From Enterobacter sp. Bisph1 (GTDB taxonomy: Bacteria; Pseudomonadota; Gammaproteobacteria; Enterobacterales; Enterobacteriaceae): a stretch of DNA of 62,322 bases. The stretch is taken from positions 1-62,322 of the forward strand of contig NZ_JXAG01000019.1 in NCBI RefSeq assembly GCF_000814905.1, read 5' to 3'. Below, piece after piece: positions 10,220-20,648 of the stretch. Each line of letters starts with the position of its first letter. The stretch's first letter is position 1. A model generated the notes under the pieces. That model worked only from the letters and a program-made list of their open reading frames with translations. It was not told the origin of the DNA and made no database searches. The position numbers and the translations under genes are program-made.

Positions 10220-11089
10220 TTATTTGATAACAGATTTCAGTGCTTCGCCGATATCGGCCAGGCTGCGCACTGTTTTGACGCCTGCGGCTTCCAGCGCGGC
10301 GAATTTCTCATCCGCCGTGCCTTTACCACCAGCAATGATGGCGCCTGCGTGGCCCATACGCTTGCCTTTTGGCGCGGTAACGCCTGCGATATAACCGACT
10401 ACCGGTTTGGTGACGTGATCTTTGATGTAGGCTGCAGCTTCTTCTTCCGCGCTGCCGCCAATCTCACCGATCATTACAATCGCTTCGGTCTGCGGATCTT
10501 CCTGGAATAGTTTCAGGATATCGATAAAGTTGGAGCCCGGAATCGGGTCGCCACCGATACCGACGCAGGTAGACTGACCAAAGCCGTAATCGGTGGTCTG
10601 TTTAACTGCTTCATAGGTCAGCGTACCGGAACGGGAAACAATACCGACTTTACCCGGCTGATGAATATGGCCAGGCATAATGCCGATTTTGCACTCGCCT
10701 GGGGTGATCACGCCCGGGCAGTTTGGACCAATCATGCGCACGCCAGCTTCATCCAGCTTCACTTTCACCGTCAGCATATCCAGCGTCGGGATACCTTCGG
10801 TGATGGTAATGATCAGTTTGATGCCCGCATCGATAGCTTCGAGGATCGAGTCTTTGCAGAACGGTGCCGGAACGTAGATAACGCTCGCGGTGGCACCTGT
10901 CGCTTCAACAGCTTCGCGCACGGTGTTAAACACCGGCAGCCCGAGGTGCGTGGTGCCGCCTTTGCCTGGCGTTACGCCGCCAACCATCTGCGTACCATAG
11001 GCAATCGCCTGCTCGGAGTGGAATGTACCCTGGCTTCCGGTGAAGCCCTGGCAGATAACTTTAGTGTTCTTATCAATCAAAACAGACAT
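10220..11089 (-). CDS. sucD: SucD, succinyl-CoA synthetase alpha subunit
   Basis: 289 residues. An N-terminal CoA-binding Rossmann domain ([18 protein letters not shown]...) is followed by a ligase domain with the phospho-histidine motif [17 protein letters not shown] near 245. With SucC it interconverts succinyl-CoA and succinate with ADP phosphorylation in the TCA cycle. Its ATG overlaps the sucC stop by one base (TAATG). It is the last gene of sdhCDAB-sucABCD. Confidence 0.98.
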   Translation of the reverse strand: MSVLIDKNTKVICQGFTGSQGTFHSEQAIAYGTQMVGGVTPGKGGTTHLGLPVFNTVREAVEATGATASVIYVPAPFCKDSILEAIDAGIKLIITITEGIPTLDMLTVKVKLDEAGVRMIGPNCPGVITPGECKIGIMPGHIHQPGKVGIVSRSGTLTYEAVKQTTDYGFGQSTCVGIGGDPIPGSNFIDILKLFQEDPQTEAIVMIGEIGGSAEEEAAAYIKDHVTKPVVGYIAGVTAPKGKRMGHAGAIIAGGKGTADEKFAALEAAGVKTVRSLADIGEALKSVIK

Positions 11090-12255
11090 TATTTCCCCTC
11101 CACTGCGGCAACAACCTGCTGTGCTGCATCCGTCAGACTTTTCGCTGCGATAATATTCAGGCCGCTGTCCGCCAGGCGTTTCGCGCCCAGTTCAGCGTTG
11201 TTCCCTTCCAGACGCACCACCACCGGTACGTTAACGCCCACCTCTTCGACCGCGCCGATAATACCGTCAGCGATCAGGTCGCAGCGGACGATACCGCCGA
11301 AGATGTTAACCAGTACCGCTTTAACGTTTTCATCAGAGAGGATGATTTTAAAGGCTTCGGTTACGCGCTCTTTGGTCGCGCCGCCGCCCACATCCAGGAA
11401 GTTAGCCGGTTCGCCGCCGTGCAGTTTAACGATGTCCATGGTGCCCATCGCCAGGCCTGCGCCGTTAACCATGCAGCCGATGTTGCCATCCAGCGCCACA
11501 TAGTTTAGTTCCCAGTGTGCTGCCTGCGCTTCACGCGGGTCTTCCTGAGACTGGTCGCGCATTTCGCGCAGTTCCGGCTGGCGGAACAAAGCGTTACCGT
11601 CTGCGCCCAGTTTGCCGTCGAGGCAGATCAGATCGCCCTGTTTAGTGATAACCAGCGGGTTAATCTCAATCAGCGCCAGATCGCGCTCCAGGAAAATGGT
11701 CGCCAGACCCATAAAAATTTTGGTGAACTGCTGAACCTGTTTGCCTTCCAGGCCTAGTTTGAACGCCAGATCGCGTCCCTGATACGGCATTGGGCCGGTC
11801 AGCGGATCGATAGCGGTTTTATGGATCAGGTGCGGAGTCTCTTCCGCCACTTTCTCGATTTCCACGCCACCTTCAGTAGAGGCCATGAACACTACGCGGC
11901 GTGAGCTACGGTCAACTACCGCGCCCAGATACAGCTCTTTGTCGATATCCGTTGCCGCTTCCACCAGAATCTGGTTTACCGGCTGGCCATTGGCGTCCGT
12001 TTGGTACGTTACCAGACGTTTGCCGAGCCAGTTTTCAGCGAAGGCGCGGATATCTTCTTTACTATTGACGACTTTTACGCCGCCCGCTTTACCGCGGCCG
12101 CCTGCGTGGACCTGGCATTTTACCACCCACGGACCGGCACCGATTTTAGATGCCGCTTCTTCTGCTTCACGCGGGGTAGTACAGGCATAACCAACGGGAG
12201 TCGGCAGTCCTGACCGGGCAAACAGCTGTTTCGCCTGATACTCGTGTAAGTTCAT
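11089..12255 (-). CDS. sucC: SucC, succinyl-CoA synthetase beta subunit
   Basis: 388 residues. An ATP-grasp N-terminal domain begins [20 protein letters not shown] and includes [15 protein letters not shown]. The C-terminal ligase domain has [17 protein letters not shown]. It binds nucleotide and succinate and partners SucD. The 103-base gap to sucB holds no recognisable gene. Confidence 0.98.
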   Translation of the reverse strand: MNLHEYQAKQLFARSGLPTPVGYACTTPREAEEAASKIGAGPWVVKCQVHAGGRGKAGGVKVVNSKEDIRAFAENWLGKRLVTYQTDANGQPVNQILVEAATDIDKELYLGAVVDRSSRRVVFMASTEGGVEIEKVAEETPHLIHKTAIDPLTGPMPYQGRDLAFKLGLEGKQVQQFTKIFMGLATIFLERDLALIEINPLVITKQGDLICLDGKLGADGNALFRQPELREMRDQSQEDPREAQAAHWELNYVALDGNIGCMVNGAGLAMGTMDIVKLHGGEPANFLDVGGGATKERVTEAFKIILSDENVKAVLVNIFGGIVRCDLIADGIIGAVEEVGVNVPVVVRLEGNNAELGAKRLADSGLNIIAAKSLTDAAQQVVAAVEGK

Positions 12256-12358
12256 GTGTTCTATCCATCCTTCATTAAATTTGTCACGCCGGATGACGGC
12301 TTACAAAGCAGGTGTTCGTTATAGTTGCCCGGTAACATACGCTACCGGGCACTGGCCG

Positions 12359-13591
12359 CTACACGTCCAGCAGCAAGCGAGTCGGATCTTCCAACAGTTC
12401 TTTAATCGCCACCAGGTAGCCCACGGACTCACGGCCATCGATCAGACGGTGGTCATAAGAGAGCGCCAGATACATCATCGGCAGGATTTCCACCTTGCCA
12501 TCAACGGCCATCGGGCGATCTTTAATGGCGTGCATGCCAAGAATTGCGCTCTGCGGCGGGTTGATGATCGGCGTCGACATCAGGGAACCGAACACACCAC
12601 CGTTGGTGATGGTGAAGTTACCGCCGGTCAGATCTTCAACGGTCAGCTTGCCGTCGCGGCCTTTCAGCGCCAGCTCTTTGATTTTCTTCTCGATATCCGC
12701 CATACCCAGCGTATCAACGTCACGCAGCACCGGCGTGACCAGGCCACGCGGCGTAGAAACCGCCATGCTGACATCGAAATAGTTGTGGTAAACCACATCA
12801 TCGCCATCGATAGACGCGTTGACTTCCGGGAAGCGTTTCAGCGCTTCAACTACCGCTTTAACGTAGAAGGACATAAAGCCCAGACGGATGCCGTGACGTT
12901 TTTCAAACGCCTCGCCGTACTGCTTACGCAGATCCATAATCGGCTTCATGTTGACTTCGTTAAAGGTCGTCAGCATGGCGGTAGAGTTTTTCGCTTCCAG
13001 CAGACGCTCGGCAACGCGTTTGCGCAGGCGGGTCATCGGAACACGTTTTTCGGTACGGCCAGCCAGCTGCGGAGCCGGAGCCGGAGCCGGGCTGCTCACC
13101 GGCGCGGCTGCCGTTTTTTCCTCTTTCGCCGGGCCTTTCGCCAGATGTTTTTCCACATCTTCGCGCGTCAGACGGCCGCCGACGCCAGTGCCTTTAATGG
13201 CGCTGGCTTCAAGGTTGTGCTCAGCCAACAGGCGACGGATCGCCGGGCTCAGGGCGTCGTTGCTCTGCTCTTCCAGCGACGCCTGCTGGCGCTGGGCCGG
13301 AGTAGACTCTTTCTCTTCAGACTTAGCGCTGCTCTCTTTACCGGCGCTGTTGCCCTCTTTCAGGCGGCCCAGAATCTGGCGGGAAGTCACGGTGGTGCCT
13401 TCATCTTCCAGCACCGCGTCCAGAATACCGTCCGCTGAAGCCGGTACTTCCAGTACCACTTTGTCAGTTTCGATTTCGACCAGCACTTCGTCGCGTCGTA
13501 CGCTATCGCCTGGTTTTTTGTGCCAGGTCGCAACGGTCGCATCAGCAACGGACTCAGGGAGATCGGGAACGAGAATATCTACGCTACTCAT
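12359..13591 (-). CDS. sucB: SucB, dihydrolipoyl succinyltransferase (E2 of 2-oxoglutarate dehydrogenase)
   Basis: 410 residues. The lipoyl domain occupies 1-80, with the lipoylated Lys44 in [10 protein letters not shown] charged linker, the peripheral subunit-binding domain (about 113-150, [16 protein letters not shown]) and an Ala/Pro linker follow. The catalytic domain has the HxxxD active site in [11 protein letters not shown] (His381, Asp385). It transfers succinyl groups to CoA in the 2-oxoglutarate dehydrogenase core. It lies 14 bases after sucA. Confidence 0.98.
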   Translation of the reverse strand: MSSVDILVPDLPESVADATVATWHKKPGDSVRRDEVLVEIETDKVVLEVPASADGILDAVLEDEGTTVTSRQILGRLKEGNSAGKESSAKSEEKESTPAQRQQASLEEQSNDALSPAIRRLLAEHNLEASAIKGTGVGGRLTREDVEKHLAKGPAKEEKTAAAPVSSPAPAPAPQLAGRTEKRVPMTRLRKRVAERLLEAKNSTAMLTTFNEVNMKPIMDLRKQYGEAFEKRHGIRLGFMSFYVKAVVEALKRFPEVNASIDGDDVVYHNYFDVSMAVSTPRGLVTPVLRDVDTLGMADIEKKIKELALKGRDGKLTVEDLTGGNFTITNGGVFGSLMSTPIINPPQSAILGMHAIKDRPMAVDGKVEILPMMYLALSYDHRLIDGRESVGYLVAIKELLEDPTRLLLDV

Positions 13592-13605
13592 TATTTATCC
13601 TTTAA

Positions 13606-16413
13606 TTAATCGACGTTCAGCGCGTCATTGACCAGATCTTGTTGCTGTTTCTGGTGAACGGACAGGTATCCCACCGCCGGGGAGGCGGAGGCCGGGCGAC
13701 CTGCGTAACGCAGAGCGGCCCCAAATGGAATCACATCACGGAAATGATGCTGGCTGCAGTACCATGCGCCCTGGTTAAGGGGCTCTTCCTGGCACCAGAC
13801 AAAATCATGTACGTGTGCGTAAGGTTTTAGCGCTTCCTGCACCGACTGGTGCGGGAACGGGTAAAGCTGCTCGATACGCACAATGGCGACATCCTTCTGG
13901 TCGTTCTTACGACGCTGTTCCAGCAGATCATAATAGACCTTCCCGGAGCAAAGGATAACGCGCTTAACACCCTGCGGATCGAGATCGTCAACTTCACCGA
14001 TGGCGGGCATAAAGGTGCCGTTCGCCAACTCTTCAAGGGTAGAAACCGCTTGCGGATGACGCAACAGCGACTTCGGCGACATAACAATCAGCGGGCGACG
14101 CATACCGCGCAGCGCCTGGCGACGCAGCATGTGGTAAACCTGCGCCGGCGTTGACGGCACACACACCTGCATATTTTGTTCAGCACACAGCTGCAGATAG
14201 CGTTCCAGACGTGCAGAAGAGTGCTCAGGCCCCTGCCCTTCATAGCCGTGCGGCAGCAGCATTACCAGACCGCACATACGGCCCCACTTCTGCTCGCCGG
14301 AGCTGATGAACTGATCGATCACCACCTGCGCGCCGTTGGCGAAGTCGCCAAACTGGGCTTCCCAGATGGTCAGCGTACGCGGCTCTGCAGTAGCGTACCC
14401 GTATTCAAATGCCAGCACCGCTTCTTCAGAAAGCACGGAGTCCCACACGCGGAACTGACCTTGTGAATTGTGCACATGGCTCAGCGGGGTATAGGTTGAA
14501 CCGTTCGCCTGATTGTGAATAACCGCATGGCGATGGAAGAAGGTGCCACGGCCGGAGTCTTCACCCGACAGACGCACCGGAATGCCTTCATCAACCAGCG
14601 TGGCATAAGCGAGAGTTTCTGCGCCGCCCCAGTCGAACAGCTTCTCACCGTTCGCCATCAGTTGGCGGTCGGCATAGATTTTTGCTACGCGGGACTGCAT
14701 TTCGATGGCTTCCGGCACCGTACTGATCCGTTTTGCCAGTTCCTGCAGACGCTTCATCTCGACCTTGTTCGGGTAGCTCTCATCCCACTCATGGTTGAGA
14801 TACGGCGACCAGGTAAAGGAGTGCATATTCATCGGACGCCATTCGGCAACCACGCACTCGCCCGCATCCAGCGCATCGCGGTACAGGTTGACCATTTCGG
14901 TGGCATCTTCAAGCGTGATGGCTTTTTCCTGCTCCAGACGATCGGCGTAGATTTTACGCGGCGTCGGGTGCTTTTTGATTTTCTGATACATCAGCGGCTG
15001 GGTTGCGCTCGGCTCATCGGCTTCGTTGTGCCCATGACGACGGTAGCAAACCAGGTCAATAAAGACATCGCGTTTGAAGTTGTTACGGTAGTCGAGGGCC
15101 AGACGGGTAACGAACGCTACCGCTTCCGGATCGTCGGCGTTAACGTGGAAAATCGGCGCCTGGACCATTTTACCAATATCGGTACAGTATGGCGTGGAGC
15201 GCGCATCCAGCGGGTTGGACGTGGTAAAGCCCACCTGGTTATTAATCACAATACGCACCGTACCACCGACTTCGTAGCCGCGCGCTTTAGACATGTTCAG
15301 GGTTTCCTGCACCACACCCTGGCCCGCAACGGCCGCATCGCCGTGAATGGTAATCGGCAGCACTTTATTGCTACCAGGCTCAGCCAGACGATCAAGACGC
15401 GCACGCACGGAACCGATAACTACCGGGCTTACGATCTCCAGGTGCGACGGGTTAAACGCCAGCGCCAGGTGCACCAGGCCACCTTCGGTTTCCACATCGG
15501 ACGAGAAGCCCATATGGTATTTCACGTCGCCGGTGCCGAGGTGCTCTTTATGCTTACCGGCAAACTCGTCGAACAGATCCTGCGGCTGTTTACCCAGCAC
15601 GTTGACCAGCACGTTGAGACGGCCGCGGTGCGCCATACCCAGCACCACTTCGCGCGTGCCGCTTTTGCCCGCGTGGCGGATCATCTCTTTTAGCATCGGT
15701 ACCAGCGCATCGCCGCCTTCCAGCGAGAAGCGTTTCGCACCAGGGAATTTCGCGCCCAGGTAGCGCTCAAGCCCTTCCGCCGCGGTCAGTTCCGTCAGGA
15801 AGCGTTTCTTCTCTTCGCTGCTGAAGCTGGATTTGCCCGTTGCGGATTCGATACGCTGTTGGATCCAGCGTTTCTCTTCGGTGCTGGTGATATGCATATA
15901 TTCCGCACCGATCGAGCCACAATAGGTCTCTTTCAGCGCGTTAATCAATTCGCCCAGCGGCATGGTGTCTTTGCCGATAGCAAAAGAGCCGACGTTGAAC
16001 GTGTTCTGGAAATCGGCTTCCGTCAGGTCGTGATAGGCCGGATCGAGATCGGCAACCCTTTCTTGCTGCCACAGTCCCAGCGGATCGAGATTCGCATGCT
16101 GATGACCACGGAAGCGGTATGCGTTGATAAGCTGCAGGACTTTAACCTGCTTCACATTGGTATCAGGGTCGGAAATAGAGGAAGAGTAACGTGAAGCATC
16201 TTTCGCCAGCTGACGGAAATAATCACGCGTTTTGGAGTGGAACTGATCCGGTTTGACTCCGGTGCCCGGTAACTGCTGGAACATAGATCGCCAGTTTGCA
16301 TCTACCGAGTCAGGATCGGTTAAGAAGTCTTCATAGAGCTGTTCTATCCAGCTCTGGTTAGACCCAGAGAGGTAAGAAGAGTCCAGCCAGGCTTTCATTG
16401 CGCCGTTCTGCAT
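13606..16413 (-). CDS. sucA: SucA, 2-oxoglutarate dehydrogenase E1
   Basis: 935 residues, beginning MQNGAMKAWLDSSYLSGSN as in enterobacterial SucA (about 933 residues). The thiamine diphosphate domain has VLGMAHRGRLNVLVNVLGK and GDAAVAGQGVVQE. The transketolase-like C-terminal half includes SGEDSGRGTFFHRHAV and MLLPHGYEGQGPEHSSAR. It decarboxylates 2-oxoglutarate and reductively succinylates the lipoyl group of SucB. It heads the sucABCD part of the operon and is preceded by a 356-base region with repeats. Confidence 0.98.
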   Translation of the reverse strand: MQNGAMKAWLDSSYLSGSNQSWIEQLYEDFLTDPDSVDANWRSMFQQLPGTGVKPDQFHSKTRDYFRQLAKDASRYSSSISDPDTNVKQVKVLQLINAYRFRGHQHANLDPLGLWQQERVADLDPAYHDLTEADFQNTFNVGSFAIGKDTMPLGELINALKETYCGSIGAEYMHITSTEEKRWIQQRIESATGKSSFSSEEKKRFLTELTAAEGLERYLGAKFPGAKRFSLEGGDALVPMLKEMIRHAGKSGTREVVLGMAHRGRLNVLVNVLGKQPQDLFDEFAGKHKEHLGTGDVKYHMGFSSDVETEGGLVHLALAFNPSHLEIVSPVVIGSVRARLDRLAEPGSNKVLPITIHGDAAVAGQGVVQETLNMSKARGYEVGGTVRIVINNQVGFTTSNPLDARSTPYCTDIGKMVQAPIFHVNADDPEAVAFVTRLALDYRNNFKRDVFIDLVCYRRHGHNEADEPSATQPLMYQKIKKHPTPRKIYADRLEQEKAITLEDATEMVNLYRDALDAGECVVAEWRPMNMHSFTWSPYLNHEWDESYPNKVEMKRLQELAKRISTVPEAIEMQSRVAKIYADRQLMANGEKLFDWGGAETLAYATLVDEGIPVRLSGEDSGRGTFFHRHAVIHNQANGSTYTPLSHVHNSQGQFRVWDSVLSEEAVLAFEYGYATAEPRTLTIWEAQFGDFANGAQVVIDQFISSGEQKWGRMCGLVMLLPHGYEGQGPEHSSARLERYLQLCAEQNMQVCVPSTPAQVYHMLRRQALRGMRRPLIVMSPKSLLRHPQAVSTLEELANGTFMPAIGEVDDLDPQGVKRVILCSGKVYYDLLEQRRKNDQKDVAIVRIEQLYPFPHQSVQEALKPYAHVHDFVWCQEEPLNQGAWYCSQHHFRDVIPFGAALRYAGRPASASPAVGYLSVHQKQQQDLVNDALNVD

Positions 16414-16769
16414 CGTGATCCCTTAAGCATTGTTATGCTTACTTCGCCGTGGATAACTACGACGTACACAAGTTAGCGCACGTCCCAGGGTTCACTTGCG
16501 GGCTCTTGGTGGCCCGCGAAGGAACCTTTAAAAACTGCCCTAATCTTCGTTGTTTGGGCTGCGACTGCGTTGGCTGCCTTCGCTTACCCAGGTCACATAG
16601 TTCACTATGCTCCCAGGGATGAGCTCAGTTGCCGCCTTGTCTCGCGCCAAACATCTCGATTATGACTTTTGTGGCAGTTTTTAGAGGTTTCCTGCATTTT
16701 TGCCGCCTGGCGCTGCATTTCGGCCTACAGACGTAGGCCCGACAAACAGCGCCAGGCGGCGTTGGTTAC
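16414..16769. promoter_or_regulatory. sdhB-sucA intergenic region with sucA promoter and repeats
   Basis: There is no open frame of note. The middle (about 16540-16665) has the look of a mobile intergenic repeat: GCTGCGACTGCGTTGGCTGCC, a CATAGT/ACTATG stem, and GAGCTCAGTTGCCGCC. The 3' part holds a REP-like element. In E. coli the sucA promoter lies in the equivalent gap, and the sdh message also reads through. Confidence 0.5.
16702..16760. repeat. REP/BIME-like palindromic element
   Basis: GCCGCCTGGCGCTG (16702-16715) is repeated inverted and perfectly as CAGCGCCAGGCGGC (16747-16760). The loop carries CGGCCTACAGACGTAGGCCCG, itself a small palindrome of the REP type. It lies directly downstream of sdhB, where REP elements commonly stabilise upstream mRNA. 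Confidence 0.75.
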
Positions 16770-17486
16770 TTATGCACTACGCTGCAGCAGCATCGACTTA
16801 ATATGGCCGATGGCGCGCGTCGGGTTCAGCCCTTTAGGGCATACACTGACGCAGTTCATAATGCTATGGCAGCGGAAAACGCTGAAAGCATCGCTTAACC
16901 CTTCCAGACGGTTGTCGGTTTCCGTATCGCGACTGTCGATCAGGAAACGGTACGCCGCCAACAAACCTGCCGGGCCGATAAATTTATCCGGGTTCCACCA
17001 GAACGACGGACAGGATGTTGAGCAGCAAGCACAGAGAATACATTCATACAGACCGTCGAGTTTTTCACGCTGCTCCGGTGCCTGCAGGTGCTCTCGTGCT
17101 GGCGGATTTTGCCCATTATTCAACAAGTAAGGCTTAATCTTCTCATATTGAGCATAGAACTGCCCCATGTCCACCACCAAATCACGGATCACCGGCAGGC
17201 CTGGCAGAGGACGGATCACAATCTTCTGTTTGCCATTACCGAGAGCGGAGATCGGGGTGATACACGCCAGACCGTTTTTACCGTTCATGTTCAAACCATC
17301 GGAACCGCACACCCCTTCACGGCAGGAGCGACGAAACGACAGCGTAGGATCTTTTTCTTTCAGCTGCATTAATGCATCCAGCAGCATCATGTCACGCCCT
17401 TCTTCGCCTTCAAGGGTGTAATCCTGCATGCGCGGAGCATCATCGACATCCGGGTTATAACGATAGATCGAAAATTCGAGTTTCAT
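16770..17486 (-). CDS. sdhB: SdhB, succinate dehydrogenase iron-sulfur subunit
   Basis: 238 residues from the ATG at 17486. Another ATG sits directly before it, and homology favours the second. The [2Fe-2S] ligands are in CREGVCGSDGLNMNGKNGLAC. The [4Fe-4S] and [3Fe-4S] ligands are in CILCACCSTSCP and CHSIMNCVSVCPKG. It passes electrons from the SdhA flavin to ubiquinone and haem b in SdhCD. The gap to sdhA is 15 bases. Confidence 0.98.
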   Translation of the reverse strand: MKLEFSIYRYNPDVDDAPRMQDYTLEGEEGRDMMLLDALMQLKEKDPTLSFRRSCREGVCGSDGLNMNGKNGLACITPISALGNGKQKIVIRPLPGLPVIRDLVVDMGQFYAQYEKIKPYLLNNGQNPPAREHLQAPEQREKLDGLYECILCACCSTSCPSFWWNPDKFIGPAGLLAAYRFLIDSRDTETDNRLEGLSDAFSVFRCHSIMNCVSVCPKGLNPTRAIGHIKSMLLQRSA

Positions 17487-17501
17487 CATCCAGTCTCCGC
17501 A

Positions 17502-19268
17502 TTAATAAGTACGAATCTTCGGCGGGAACGCCGGACGCAGTTTCGGCTCCATATTGACGCTGCGACGCGTCATGGATTCCGTTTCTGGCAGATACAGGGA
17601 ATGGCACAGCCAGTTTGCATCGTCACGATCCGGATAGTCGAAGCGGCTATGGGCGCCACGACTCTCAGTGCGGAAGTTTGCGGACACCGCCGTCGCATAA
17701 GCGGTTTCCATCAGGTTATCCAGCTCCAGGCACTCAACGCGCTGGGTGTTAAACTCGGTGGAAGTATCGTCCAGACGGGCGTTTTTCAGGCGCTCGCGAA
17801 TCACTTTCAGCTGCTCCAGCCCTTTCGCCATCGCATCGCCTTCGCGGAATACCGAGAAGTTATGCTGCATGCACTCCTGCAGCGCTTTGCGAATAGTGAC
17901 CGGATCTTCGCCGTTACGGTTGTTGTTCCAGCGGTTGAGACGTTCAAGAGAGGCTTCAACATCCGATTCGCTGGCATCACGTAGCGCGCCCTGCTCGGCG
18001 ATAGACTCTTGTAAATGCAGACCGGCCGCGCGGCCAAAGACCACCAGGTCCAGCAGCGAGTTGCCGCCCAGGCGGTTTGCGCCATGTACCGATACGCAGG
18101 CAATTTCACCTACCGCGAACAGCCCAGGGATCACCACATCTTCGCCCTGCGCGTTCACCGTCAGCGCCTGGCCGGTCACTTTGGTCGGAATGCCGCCCAT
18201 CATATAGTGGCAGGTTGGGATCACCGGAATAGGTTCTTTTACTGGATCGACATGGGCAAAGGTGCGCGACAATTCAAGGATCCCCGGCAGGCGCGATTCC
18301 AGCACCTCTTTACCCAGATGATCGAGTTTCAGTTTAGCGTGCGGGCCCCACGGACCGTCGCAGCCGCGACCTTCACGGATTTCGATCATGATGGAACGCG
18401 CCACCACATCGCGACCCGCCAGGTCTTTGGCATTTGGCGCATAACGCTCCATAAAGCGCTCGCCATGTTTGTTCAGCAGATAACCGCCTTCACCGCGGCA
18501 ACCTTCCGTTACCAGCACGCCCGCGCCGGCGATACCGGTCGGGTGGAATTGCCACATTTCCATATCCTGCACCGGCACACCGGCGCGCAGCGCCATGCCA
18601 ACACCGTCGCCGGTATTGATATGCGCATTGGTGGTGGACTGGTAAATACGGCCTGCACCACCGGTCGCCAGCACCGTTGCACGGGCTTTAAAGTAGACGA
18701 CTTCACCGGTTTCAATGCACAGCGCGGTACAACCCACCACGGCGCCATCCTGGTTTTTCACCAGATCCAGCGCATACCATTCGGAAAAAATCGTCGTGTG
18801 GTTTTTCAGGTTCTGCTGATAAAGCGTGTGCAGCAACGCGTGACCGGTACGGTCAGCCGCAGCCGCAGTACGCGCCGCCTGTTCGCCGCCGAAGTTTTTC
18901 GACTGGCCGCCAAACGGACGCTGATAGATACGGCCATCATCCAGACGGGAGAACGGCAGGCCCATATGTTCCAGTTCCAGAATCGCTTCCGGGCCGGTTT
19001 TACACATATATTCAATGGCATCCTGGTCGCCGATGTAGTCGGAACCTTTTACCGTGTCATACATGTGCCATTCCCAGTTATCTTCATGGGTGTTACCCAG
19101 CGCAACGGTAATACCGCCCTGCGCAGATACGGTGTGAGAACGGGTTGGAAAGACTTTAGAGAGCAGCGCACAGGTTTGCCCGCTCTGGGAAATTTGCAGT
19201 GCCGCGCGCATACCTGCGCCACCAGCACCAATAACAACAGCATCAAATTCTCTGACTGGCAGCTTCAT
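17502..19268 (-). CDS. sdhA: SdhA, succinate dehydrogenase flavoprotein subunit
   Basis: 588 residues from the ATG at 19268, which overlaps the sdhD stop by one base (TAATG). An upstream in-frame start at 19280 is inside sdhD and less likely. The FAD-binding motif [13 protein letters not shown] is at residues 12-24. The covalent FAD site is His45 in [11 protein letters not shown]. Catalytic-site blocks such as [21 protein letters not shown] and [10 protein letters not shown] follow. It oxidises succinate to fumarate. Confidence 0.98.
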   Translation of the reverse strand: MKLPVREFDAVVIGAGGAGMRAALQISQSGQTCALLSKVFPTRSHTVSAQGGITVALGNTHEDNWEWHMYDTVKGSDYIGDQDAIEYMCKTGPEAILELEHMGLPFSRLDDGRIYQRPFGGQSKNFGGEQAARTAAAADRTGHALLHTLYQQNLKNHTTIFSEWYALDLVKNQDGAVVGCTALCIETGEVVYFKARATVLATGGAGRIYQSTTNAHINTGDGVGMALRAGVPVQDMEMWQFHPTGIAGAGVLVTEGCRGEGGYLLNKHGERFMERYAPNAKDLAGRDVVARSIMIEIREGRGCDGPWGPHAKLKLDHLGKEVLESRLPGILELSRTFAHVDPVKEPIPVIPTCHYMMGGIPTKVTGQALTVNAQGEDVVIPGLFAVGEIACVSVHGANRLGGNSLLDLVVFGRAAGLHLQESIAEQGALRDASESDVEASLERLNRWNNNRNGEDPVTIRKALQECMQHNFSVFREGDAMAKGLEQLKVIRERLKNARLDDTSTEFNTQRVECLELDNLMETAYATAVSANFRTESRGAHSRFDYPDRDDANWLCHSLYLPETESMTRRSVNMEPKLRPAFPPKIRTY

Positions 19269-19615
19269 TACACACCCCACACCACAACGAATCCATAAAT
19301 CACGTAAACCGCAAGCGCAACGACAATTGCTAGTTGCAGAATCAGGCGTACAGCCACGGGTTTAACGTAGTCGGTCAACACCTGCCACATGCCAATCCAG
19401 GCATGTATCAGCAGCGAAAATAACGCCAGCAGCGTGAAGACTTTGGTGAACGCGGAGGAGAAGAAACCCGTCCAGACTACCCAGGTCAGATCGCCATGCA
19501 GGGCGAAAAAACCGACCATATAGATGATGTATAACGTCAGAACGATGGCAGTAGCACGGACAAGAATAAAATCATGTACGCCGTTGCGTCCTAATGCGGA
19601 GGCGTTGCTTACCAT
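19268..19615 (-). CDS. sdhD: SdhD, succinate dehydrogenase membrane anchor
   Basis: 115 residues and three transmembrane helices. It begins [21 protein letters not shown] and has the conserved [16 protein letters not shown] near residue 70, with the haem/quinone-site histidine. It forms the quinone site with SdhC and SdhB. It overlaps sdhC by 7 bases. In E. coli the sdhCDAB mRNA is a target of the RyhB and Spot 42 RNAs. Confidence 0.97.
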   Translation of the reverse strand: MVSNASALGRNGVHDFILVRATAIVLTLYIIYMVGFFALHGDLTWVVWTGFFSSAFTKVFTLLALFSLLIHAWIGMWQVLTDYVKPVAVRLILQLAIVVALAVYVIYGFVVVWGV

Positions 19616-19998
19616 ACGAGGACTCCTGCGAGGATTGACAGCACGACAGTGATAACAAAAGAGAGATTAGCGGAACGCTTTCCTGCTTCGAAGGTTTCTT
19701 CCAGCCAGCCAAAATCCATAAACATGTGGCGAATACCGCCGACAGCGTGATAAGCCAGCGCTGTGAGGATGCCCCAGAAAATGAATTTGACGAAAAAACT
19801 GCTCATGATGGCGGAGGCGGCTTGAAAGCCCTCTTCAGACGCGAGCGACAGACCCAGTAACCACAGCAGAATACCAACCGCCACGAAAGTAATGACGCCG
19901 GAAACGCGATGGAGAATGGAAGCTATAGCCGTAACAGGAAACCGAATTGTTGCCAGATCAAGATTGACAGGCCTTTGTTTTTTGACATTTTTAATCAT
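19609..19998 (-). CDS. sdhC: SdhC, succinate dehydrogenase cytochrome b556 subunit
   Basis: 129 residues from the ATG at 19998. An in-frame ATG five codons earlier (20013) exists, but neither start has a strong ribosome site, and homology favours [15 protein letters not shown]. It has three transmembrane helices. The haem-ligand His84 is in [18 protein letters not shown]. It is the first gene of the sdhCDAB-sucABCD operon, divergent from gltA. Confidence 0.96.
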   Translation of the reverse strand: MIKNVKKQRPVNLDLATIRFPVTAIASILHRVSGVITFVAVGILLWLLGLSLASEEGFQAASAIMSSFFVKFIFWGILTALAYHAVGGIRHMFMDFGWLEETFEAGKRSANLSFVITVVLSILAGVLVW

Positions 19999-20648
19999 GA
20001 ATAACGCCCACATGCTATTCTTATAGTTTCCTTCCTCCGGTCTGCGTGCGGGTCAGACAGCGTCCTTTTCTATAACTGCTCGTTATGCAAAAAATCAGCT
20101 TCCAGATGCTAAACGACAGGTTACAACGCTGGGTGGCTCGGGATTGCAGGGTATTCCGGAGACCTGGCGGGAGTATAGGTCGTTCACAAAATCATTACAA
20201 TTATCCTACATATAGTTTGTCGGGTTTTATGCAGAACAGTGACCCCCATCACGATAACAACATTCTTTTAAATTTTAATCATCTGATTTGACAAAAGTTA
20301 AACATTCTTGTTACAAACTACCCCAGAAAGGGCTTATAATTCGCAAAAGTTATGGGGTCAAACTTTCACCTGACAATAAGTTATGCAACAGTGTGATGGT
20401 ATTGACCGAAGTAATCAGGACAGTTATTAGTGGTATACAGGTTTGACAAATTCGGACTGCTAAGACGCTGATTTGCTGTTTTTTCGCTGTGTTTTCAATG
20501 TGTACTTGCACGCGCCCATCGCTCTGTACCCTGGTACCTCCTCTTAACAGAGCTGCGAGCTAAACAATAGACGAGTAACGTTGATCTGCAGTTGAATGCA
20601 AATCCGGTGACTGGCGGTCTTAAGCATAAGGCGCTAAGGAGACCGTAA
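19999..20648. promoter_or_regulatory. divergent sdhC-gltA promoter region
   Basis: 650 bases between the start codons of sdhC and gltA without a credible gene. It is A+T-rich and contains a CRP-like site (20238-20254) and GTTAAAC/TTGTTAC elements of ArcA type around 20296-20320. The gltA ribosome site AAGGAGA lies just before 20649. In E. coli this region integrates ArcA, FNR and CRP control. Confidence 0.7.
20238..20254. promoter_or_regulatory. CRP-like site in the sdh-gltA region
   Basis: AGTGACCCCCATCACGA matches the CRP consensus TGTGA-N6-TCACA, apart from the outermost bases. It lies 240 bases upstream of sdhC. Catabolite activation of sdhCDAB by CRP is established in E. coli. Confidence 0.55.

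Noticed and set aside
12254-13438. 394-codon plus-strand frame over sucB, and similar long frames over sucA (14515-15693) and sdhA (18015-19298)
   Set aside because: They lie antisense to well-identified genes, their composition reflects codon bias of the true genes, and they resemble no family.
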